Source: DAOTTW01 sp034437615 (GTDB taxonomy: Bacteria > Chloroflexota > Anaerolineae > Aggregatilineales > Phototrophicaceae). From it: a stretch of 10,125 bases of DNA. The position numbers and the translations under genes were made by a program. This document shows positions 1 to 9,200 of the stretch, in pieces. The notes below the pieces were generated by a model. That model made no database searches and was not told the DNA's origin. It worked only from the letters and a program-made list of their open reading frames with translations. The first letter of the stretch is position 1. The number at the start of each line of letters is the position of its first letter. Where the stretch lies: NCBI GenBank assembly GCA_034437615.1, contig DAOTTW010000167.1, positions 1-10,125 of the forward strand, read 5' to 3'.

Positions 1-80
1 CAGGTCGCAACGCAGATGTAGGCCGTGCTATACTGCAATGGTAGCAGCACACGATAGCCTGGCCGTGCGTTTTTCATAGC

Positions 81-162
81 GGACGCAGCAAGCCGCGTCC
101 CTACACAGCCGTTTTGGACCGTAGGGACGCCATTCTTGGCGTCCGGGGCGGCGCAAGCCGCC
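81..162. repeat. Overlapping hairpins downstream of the gene
   Basis: GGACGC/GCGTCC (81-100), GCGTCCCTAC/GTAGGGACGC (95-104 with 121-130), GGACGCC/GGCGTCC (125-144) and GGCGGC/GCCGCC with GCAA loop (147-162). None is followed by a clear T run in the gene's direction, so a standard intrinsic terminator is not shown. Positions 1-80 hold nothing that I can assign. Confidence 0.7.
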
Positions 163-260
163 ATAAAATACGGTCAAACATCAAATATCTACCCCTGAAA
201 AGGGGGATTGAGGGGGTGAGGGCCAATTCGCGGGCAAAATGGGCCTACCTGAGTAGTCAC
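121..260. repeat. Left copy of the composite intergenic repeat
   Basis: GTAGGGACGC with GCGTCC (121-144), CAAATATCTACCCCTG (182-197), GGGGTGAGGGC (213-223), and AAAATGGG followed by CTGAGTAGTCAC (236-260). It is a shorter, diverged version of the right copy and lies downstream of the gene's stop codon. Confidence 0.75.
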
Positions 261-277
261 AAATACATGTGTCTCGA

Positions 278-3200
278 TTAGCGGCCACCAACGGGCAAAA
301 CGGGCAGTGGTGTCGGGCTGGCCTGTGGTGCGACGGGCTGCATCGGTGCGCTATTTGCGTTGTCACGGTTGCTGCGCGGCGGCGCAACGGGTAGCGCTGG
401 TAGCGTCGCAGTCGGCATCAGCGTGGGGTTAACCGTCAACGTCAGTGACGCATGATGCATGGTGTTACGCTGATCGCTGGGATTGCTGAAGCTCGTCGTT
501 TGGGCTAGCACGCCATCTGCGCCTGATGTGGTGATGTCGCTGATGCCTGCTGCTGTTGCCTGCATCCGCACAATCGCCACCAGCGTATTATCGCTGGGTT
601 GCAAGCGGCCTAGCGTCGCGCCCAGGTCATCCACGACGCCTGCTGTATTGTCGATGCTGGCTGACTGCAATAAGCTAAAGCCCTCACCATAGCGCACGCC
701 ATCCACACGCAACAGCGCCGGATCGTATTGCAGATCAACGAAGCCACTAAAGACCGCCCGCGCCGTTTCTGTATCGGTCATGTAAACGTTCACATTGAAG
801 GCTTCGCCTGCCACGATGCCCGCTGTCCTGTCAAGCTCCACGATTTCAAGCTGCACAGCCGTCGTCACGCCGTCGCTACGTGGTCCCACAGGCAAGCTCG
901 GTAGCTCGCTGCTGCTGTCTGGACTCTCGATTACGTCGTTGTTGCGCACGTAACCCAGCCGCAGCAACGCATCCAGCGCTTCCGTTGGCGTCACCACACC
1001 GTTGCCATCAAAATCATACTGTGGCTTGCTGGAACTGTTCAGCGCGAGAATGGTGTTCAGCGCATCCAGTGGCGTGATGAAGCCGTTACTGTCTGTATCC
1101 CAGGGGAAATACGTGATGTCGTCCAGGTCTATACCTAAGCCCTGACTGCTGTTGTTGGCCTCGTTGCCTTCATCAACATCATCGTTGACATCGACAACCG
1201 CACACACATATTGCAGCGCTGTCGATTGGTGCCCGTCGCCCAGGTTCGCCGGGTCCGCGTTCTTGCTATCGGTATACAGCGCTGCTTTGGAGATGTTGAC
1301 CTGTATGCTTTCGTTGCGTTCGCTATCGGCCATTAGGCTGACATAGCCGACGCTGGTCAGTAGCGTATCGTCCGCAGCAGCGCAGGTCGCGTCAGCGCTT
1401 AGGTAGAGGCCCACATCAAACGCGCCAGCGCTGCGCCCACCCCGGTTTTCCAGCACATAGTTAATTGTGGTGTCACCGTTTTGCATGTGGTCCGGCGTCG
1501 CATCAAAGCTGCTGATGAGCAGGTCGGGGTCGCCGCCTTCGATATTGACCGTCAGGCTGCCAAAATCCGTCTGATCGCGGTAGTCCTGTGCGCCTTCCTC
1601 ACGCAGCAGTATTTCACGCGCCACGCCTTCGGCGGCTTCCGTCGTGATGCTGCTTTCACCCTGTTGCGTGCCCGTGACCAACAGCGAGAAAACCGTCGGG
1701 TCTTGCGGCTGGCTGAGTGAGGCTGTCGCGCCGACCTCATCCACGATGCCGTTAGTGTTGTCGATGCTGCCGACCTGTGATATAGGGTAGCCTGCTGTGT
1801 ATTCGATGGCGTCCACACGTAGCGTACTCTGATCGAACAGCACATCCATATACGCAGAGAAGACCGCCTGCATAGAAACCGTGTCATAGGCCAGCACATC
1901 CACGCGGAATTGCTCGTTGACGCCGATGCCTGGTGTGCTATCCAGATCAACCAATTGCAATTCTACGGTGACGACGGCTGAGGCTTCGGTTTCGTCTGCG
2001 CCGCTATCGCAGAAATCACCGAAGGGGCGCGGATCGCCTGCGGCGTCGCGGTCCAGTGCCTCGCCGCTGTCTGACGTGCCGTTCAGGTCCACATCTACGA
2101 AGCAGTTACCCTCTGGCACGTTGTTAATCGCAGGGCTGCCGATCTCTAGCGGTACGTAAAGCACGCCGTTCGTCGCTGTGTTCAGTGCGGGGTCGCCATC
2201 GGCATAGATCAACCCCGCAGCCGTGACCAGCGCTGCGGCAGGCAGGTTACAGCTGCTCGTTTCGCCTGCCTCGGCCTCCTCGATGTTACCGCCTGCGTCG
2301 ATGATACTGCCCCCTGACTGAAGCTGGCAGGCGTCGGTGCCGCGTGCATCGGCCAGAATCGTATTGCGCAGCGTCGTTGCGCCGGATGTGTAGACGTGGT
2401 TGGTGCTGTTGGCGGCGAATGTGCTGTTGGTCAGTAGCGTTTCGCTGCCAATGCCGTTGAACACGGTGCCAGCGATGCCGGAATTGCCTACAAACGTGCT
2501 GTTGGTCAGCAGGGCGCGCCCCGTTGCGTAGATGGCTGCGCCTGCGTTGCTGGCGTTGTTATCCAGGAAGCTGCTGTTGCGTACATCGGTGAAGGGCTGC
2601 ACGCTTTCGCTGGTCGTATCCAGGTCGCCGGGGTCGTAGCCGAACGCAAGCTGGTCGATGCTATCCGTTGTGCTGGCGGTTGTGGATGCCACACCGTCGT
2701 CAAAGGCGTTGATCGCTGCACCAAACGTGGCACTACCATCACGGAACACGCTTTCGTTGACCGTTAGCTGGTTTTCGTTGGTGATAGCTGCGCCCACGCT
2801 GCCCTCGAAGGACACGCGCTGCACGTCCAGCAGGCCGGAATTGCGGATTGCGCCGCCGCGACTCTGTACCAGTGCTTCGCCGTTGCGTAGTGTCAGATCA
2901 CTCAGGCGCAGGTCGCCCGTCTCGTTGACCATGAAGAAGCGGAATTCAGGCGTACCGTTGGCGTCGCTGCGCTCAATCACCGCGTTGTTGCCCTGCACGC
3001 TGACCGCATTCTGGATTACGGGCAGCCCGTTGGGGCCGTCTAGCGTGTTATTTGCGCCTGTCAGCGTGTAGGTGGCATCACTCAGCAGGCTAACCGCATA
3101 CGGCTGAGCGCCGCTATGTGATTGTGCACACTCGAAGGCGAAGATCAGGTCGCTAGCGGCGTTGGATGTCAGCGTGAAGCTACCCACCGGGCACGTCGTC

Positions 3201-6200
3201 TGATCTTGCTCATACGCGCCTGTGTCGCAGGCGTCGCCCTGTGGCCGTGTGATGCCGCGCTGATCCTGCGTCAGCGTTTCGCCGCTGTCTTGCACGCCGT
3301 TGCGGTTCAGGTCGGCGTAGCAGTTATTCGCGGGCACGTTATTTTCTGCGGGGCTGCCAGCAGCAAGCGCGATGGTCTGTGTGGGGCCGCCGTTATCGGC
3401 CAGCGAAGGCACGTTATTCTGATCTTCGACCAGGCCCGCGTCGCTGACGACAGCCGCCGCCGCAAAGCCACATGAGCCAGTAGCAGCTTCTTCCAGATTG
3501 CCGCCATCATCCGCGAAGTTGCTGGTATCGCCTGTGGTGAAGGCGCAGTTAGCGCCGCCCTGTGGCGCTGCCAGCAAGGTATTGCGGAAGCGCACGCCAC
3601 CCGCCACACTATACACATTTGCACCATTGGAGGCGTCGTTATTCGCTAGCGTGACGTTGGTGATAATCGTGCTGCCGTTGCCTGCATTATAGATGCCGCC
3701 ACCATTGGTATCGGCGCTGTTGGCTGCAAGGGTGCTATTCGTGATGAAGGCCAGCGCATCGTTGTAGACCGCGCCGCCGACCTGCGCCGTGTTGCCGTTG
3801 AACGTACTGTTTTCGACGCGGGTTTCGGGGTCGTTGCCACCGGGCTGATACGTGTTGATCGCAGCACCTAGAGCGCCGCTATTGTCGCTGAATGTGCTGT
3901 CGCTGACGGTGAGCGTGCCCAGGTTACGCAGGGCGCTGCCCGTGTTGCCCGTCAGCGTGACGCCTGTTAACGTCAGTGCCCCCTGATTCAAGACCGCACC
4001 GCCTGCTTGCTGATTGTTCACCGTGCCGCCGACGCCATTGCGCAGCGTCAGGTTTTGTAGCTCAAGGCTGCCGTTCGTGCCCACATGCAGCAGGCCGAAG
4101 TCGGGCGTATCATTGGCAGCGCTGCGTTCGATGGTCGCGCCGTTGCCGATGACTGTGGCGTCCACCTGCACGACAGGCAGACCATAACCGCCTGTGTAAT
4201 CCTCCGTCAGCGTGTAGCTGCCATCTGTGGCCAGCGTGATGTCATCAGCGAACGGGCTTTGTGCGTTGGCGCACTTCAGCGCCGTAATCAGCCCAGCCAC
4301 ATCACCATCCGCGATGGTGTACAGGTCGCTCGCCTGACAGCTTGCGTCTTGCCTCTCTACTGCGCCAATATCCACAAGCGGCGTACCGCCGGGGCCTGCG
4401 ATGCCTGTATCCGTCACGAAGCTATCGTCAGCGCGGCGTGCGTTGTTCGCCTGATCCAGCGGCAGCGTTTCGGATGTGTTGCTGTTGTCGTTCTGGTCGG
4501 TCTCGTCTGCTGGCAGATGCGTGTTGTTCCCCGCGTCGATAGCAGGGCTGGCGTCTGCCAATGGATGCACCTGAATGCCGTTGACCTCTGTCAGCGGCCC
4601 TATGATGGCATCCAGCGGCGAGTCGGGCACGATGTCGCTTGCGCCCGCTGTACAGCCGCCGTCGTCGCCTTGCGTGCCGAATAAATTGTTGCCATCGGCT
4701 GTAAACGTCGCCGGGGCGAAGATGTCGCAATCGGCCTGTGTGCCGTTGCCAGCGATGATGCTATTACGTGCTGTGAACGTGCTGCTTTCGATCATGATAC
4801 CAGCGCGACCCGCTTGCACCGCTGTGTTGCCCGTGATGGTGCTGTTGATGCTGTTGATTGTACCGTTGCCGAATTGGTTGATGGCACCGCCGCCATGCGT
4901 GAACACCGCCCCAGTGGATGCATTGCCGGATAGCGTGCTGTTGACCATGCTCACGCTGCCGTCGATGTTGACGAAGCCACCGCCCCAGGTCGCGCTGGTG
5001 TTGTCCGTCAGCGTGGTATCCAGCAGCAGCAGCGGCGCGTTATTCCAGATGGCACCACCACCTTCAACGATCTGACCGCTATCGTTGCTGTTGCTGTTGC
5101 TGATGAACGTGGAGCGTATGATCTGCGCTTCACCCTCGTTATTCAGGCCGCCACCACGCGCAAGCGCGGCGCTATTGCCTTCCACGCGCACATTCACCAG
5201 CGTCAGCGTATGCGGGATGCCTGTAACGGCGGGTGCGTCTGTGCCCAGGTCTGGCGCATCATCCAGCGATGCACTGCCTTCTATTGGAGCTTGGGTCTGG
5301 GTCTGATCCTGGTCCTGGGTGCGTGGATAACGCTGTTGCTGGCCCTCATACGCGGATAACGGGATGTCCAGCCCTTGTGCTGCTGCTGCGTCCGCATCCA
5401 GGCTATCCGCGAAGTTATTGATGCCGCCGCCGAAGTCGCCTGTGTTGTCCTTAATCAGCGAGTTCGTGATGGTCAGGGTGCCTTCGTTGCGGATGCCGCT
5501 ATCGGTGTTGTTCTGCACCGTGACGTTATTCAGCGTCGCGATGCCGCTATTGCGCAGCCCACCGCCGTTATTGTTGTCCGGTGTATTGGCGTCGCCATTT
5601 TGCAGTGTGACAGCGCTCAGCGTGAGCGTACCCGTTTTGGCCACACGCAGCACGCGGAAATTCGGCGTTGCCTCATCCGTGCTGCGCTCAATCGTCGCGT
5701 TGTTGCCGTTAATCACGATGTCCGAGGCAACTGAGGGCAGGCCGTTCGGCCCGTCAAGCCCATCGTAGGTGCTCGTCAGCGTGTAGGTGCCATCCGCCGC
5801 CAGATTAAGCACATCCTGACCGGGGTTGCAGTCCTCATCGTTGGCGCGTTCGATGGCCGCGATTAACGCCTGCACGTCGCCATCGGCAATATCAACGCTA
5901 TCTGCCAGCACGCCACAGCCCGTTTCCAGCGCGCCGACATCCAGCCCACCCTGCGACACGCGCTCAAAACCAGGGCCGCGCTGATCGAATGGCAGCGGCT
6001 CGCTGACGTTGCTGTCGTTATCCAGGTCGTAGAGGTCATCCGGCAGCAGGCTCGCGTCGCCAGCATTGATCGCGCTGCTGTTATCCGGTAGCGCCAACGT
6101 CAGGCGCAGGCCGCCGTTATCCGTCGCCGTGCTATCAACCAGCGTCGTCAGTGGCCCGCCGTGTAATTGGTCGCTGCTGCCAAGCGGACAGCCGCCCGCG

Positions 6201-9200
6201 TTGTTGTTGATGCCGAAGATATTCGCGCCGTCTGTGTTCAGCGTGGCACCCCCCGTCACCGTGCATTCAGGTTGCACAGAAAGCGGCCCAGGGTTGCCAG
6301 CAACGATGCTGTTGCGGACGTTTGCGCTGCCGCGTTCGATGAACATGGCCCCGTTGGGTGATTGCGTGCTGTTATCGACAATTGTGCTGTTGTAGAAGTT
6401 TGCAAGTGGCTCGGTTGGGTCGTCTGCGGGCTTCGACTGGTAGTATTGATTGAAGGCCGCGCCACCTACGAACGTGCCTGACGAATCAACGCTATTGCCG
6501 AAGATGCTGCTGTTTATCACTGTCAGATCAGAATAGTATTCCTGATTGATGAGGCCCGCGCCGAATATGGCGTCATTGCCGCTGATCTGCGCACCGATCA
6601 GCGTCATAAGCCCACGATTTTCGATGCCACCACCGGAGCTACCGCCTGCCTGCGCTTCATTGTTGGTAAAGGCACTGTAGAAAGCATCCACGACTGCATT
6701 TCTGCCGCCATTGTAAATAGCACCACCGCCAGCGCCACCGGCTTGCAGGCCATCGTCATCTGTTGCCCTGTTGCTATCCATCACCACCTGCGAGAGCCGC
6801 ACCGTGCCTTCGTTGTTGAGTGCGCCGCCGAATTGGGCTGTGTTCGTCTGATAGAAGTCGTTGTTGCTGCTGTAGCTGGCGCTGTCATCCACAAAGACCG
6901 CACCACCATAGAACAGGCTGCGATTGTTGATGAAGCGCACGTTGTTCGTGGTCGTTTCGCCAAGCTGCACGAACATAGCGCCACCACGATTGCCCTCACC
7001 GTCGACAATATCGAGAAAGCCGCCTTCCAGCGTCACATCGTTGAGCACAAAATCATTCTTGACCAATAGGTGCCGGAAGCCCTCAACCGTCGCATTGCTC
7101 ACGTTCACAGCCGCGTCAACGCTGATGGTCGCGCCGTTGCCGTTGATCGTGATCGGGCTGTCGATCACGGGCAAGCCCCATATCAGGTTACTCTCGTAGG
7201 GTTGTGTGATGCTGTAGGTGCTGTTCGTCAGGTTGATGACATCCGGGCCAGGGAAGCAGGCGTCGTTGCGTGCATTGTTGATCGCTTCAATTAAGGCGGC
7301 TGTATTGCCCGCCGGCACGGTCACCGGGAAGCTATACGTGGGGCAACTCACCACGCCTAAATCGCCCAACGCGGCATCCAGGCGGATAGAGCGCTTGCTG
7401 ATTGTGCCGCCGGGCCGCTGGTCCGTCACGGGGACGCCAGTCGTCTGAAGCGCATTCAGCATGTCGGGCACGATCTGCGTTTCGTCTGCGGGCGTCGTGC
7501 CTGCGTCCTCCATTGCGCCGCGCATGACCGCAACAGCCCCGGCAACCATCGGCGCAGCCATCGACGTGCCACCGAGGAAGGCATAAGAATCAACGCTAGG
7601 CCCGTCCGTGAAGAATAAATACGAGGATGCGATGCTCACACCAGGGGCTAGCAGGTCTACGAGGTTGGACATGTTGCTGAAGCTGGCGATGTCCGCGCCG
7701 CCGTCGTTGGGGTCGGTGTCCGTGTCCGTCAGTCTGTTCGTCACAGCGCTGACCGTAATCGCATTTGCGACACAACCGGGCACACTGACGCGGGAGGTGT
7801 CGCTACCGTTGCCGGCTGCAATGACGACGGCGATACCCTGCGCGTGTAGTTGATCGACCAGCGATGTATAGCCGAAATCACAGCCGAACTCAAACAGATT
7901 GCTCTCTTCACCCAGGCTCATGTTGACTGCCGCAATCTGATAGTCGCGGTTTTCATTCTCGAATTGCGTGTTGAGCGTCAGGACGCGCTCCATGCCTTTC
8001 TGGATGTCTGTACGATAGGCCAGGATGCAGGGGATACCCGAACCGCACAGGGCTGCGTTCTGAAATTCGCTGAAGGTGTTGATCGCGATCAGCTTGGCGT
8101 CGGGTGCGATGCCATATAGCCCGGTCTGTGAGCCGCCCGGCTCCACTGCGTTATCGTTGCGGCCTGCGGCGATGCCTGCTACGTGCGTGCCGTGCGAGCA
8201 TTCCAGGATGCCGCCGAGGTAATTGCCATTCGCATCGAATTCGGCGGCGGGGCAATCCTGACCGCTGCCGGGGCTGACATCTTCGCTGAGTCCATTCGGG
8301 CAGCGTGTGGTCGCGCCATTGGCTGGAACGGTGCTGTTGTAGCAGGCTTCGGCCACGATGCGGCTCTGGCCGTTTTCGTCCTCGAAGAAGCTATGCGTGA
8401 GGTCGATGCCGCTATCAATAATCGCAATGGCTGCGCCTGCGCCTGTGTAATTCAGCAATTCGCGTGATACATTTGCTTTTGTGATGCTGGCCGCATCAAA
8501 GAGGGTAGGCCGTACAAGCGCATCCGGTTCGATGCTGACCACACCCGGCAGGTCATAGAGCGCATCCAGCGCCTCAGCGTCAACCGTCAGGCCCAGCGCG
8601 GGGATGTAGTCGAACCTTGCGTTCACCTGCACATCCAACCCGGCTAGCGCATTGAGCGTGTCTTGCTGTACGCTGTCGATCTGAGCTTGTGCGGCGGCGT
8701 CCGTCACGATAGACGCGGCATCCAGTGGGCCAGATGTGGCTAATTGCATGATGACGCGCACACTGCCGTCTGTTTGTGCACGCTGCATCAGCGCTGTGCG
8801 GCCACGCGCCCCACGCGGCAGATCATTTGTATCTGTTGGCACGGGCAGCGGGTCCAGGCTGGCGCGGTTCATCGCTTGCACCGGATTGCCGGGGCTGCCT
8901 TCGGGTTGGCCAGCTTCGGGGCGCACCGCCACTTGCAGCGCGTTGCCATCCCCATCGCGTATGAAGCGGCTAGTGGGTTCATCCGGCGCATCTGGCAGCA
9001 CCAGCGACGTACTGAGCACATTCACAGGCACCAACGGCTGCGAGGTCGCGCTCTGTATGCTGCTTGTGGCGCGGGCTGCGCGGGCTGTATCCGGCTCGGT
9101 CTCGGTCACAGTCGGCACCGGGCCAAGCGGGTCGCTGTCGCTTGCCAGGTCGTCGGCTGTGCTCTGCGCTGTAATCGCTTGCTCCGGCGTCGTCTCTGTC

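Noticed and set aside
26..34. TGCTATACT, an extended -10-like word on the plus strand
   Set aside because: No acceptable -35 box at the right distance and no gene follows on that strand within the window.
95..130. Intrinsic terminator for the large gene
   Set aside because: The stem is perfect, but no T run follows in the gene's direction and it belongs to the repeat family also seen upstream of the gene.
181..387. Minus-strand frame of 68 codons overlapping the gene's 3' end
   Set aside because: Out-of-frame shadow of the Pro-rich tail running into repeat DNA; no ribosome binding site evident.
278..2506. Autotransporter reading of the beta-helix protein
   Set aside because: The C-terminus holds cohesin, CARDB and dockerin domains and a Pro-rich tail, with no beta-barrel pattern or terminal Phe.
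4085..4684. Open frame of 199 codons on the plus strand
   Set aside because: Antisense to modules B and C, which show clear conserved motifs; the translation has no recognisable pattern and comes from GC-rich codon use on the other strand.
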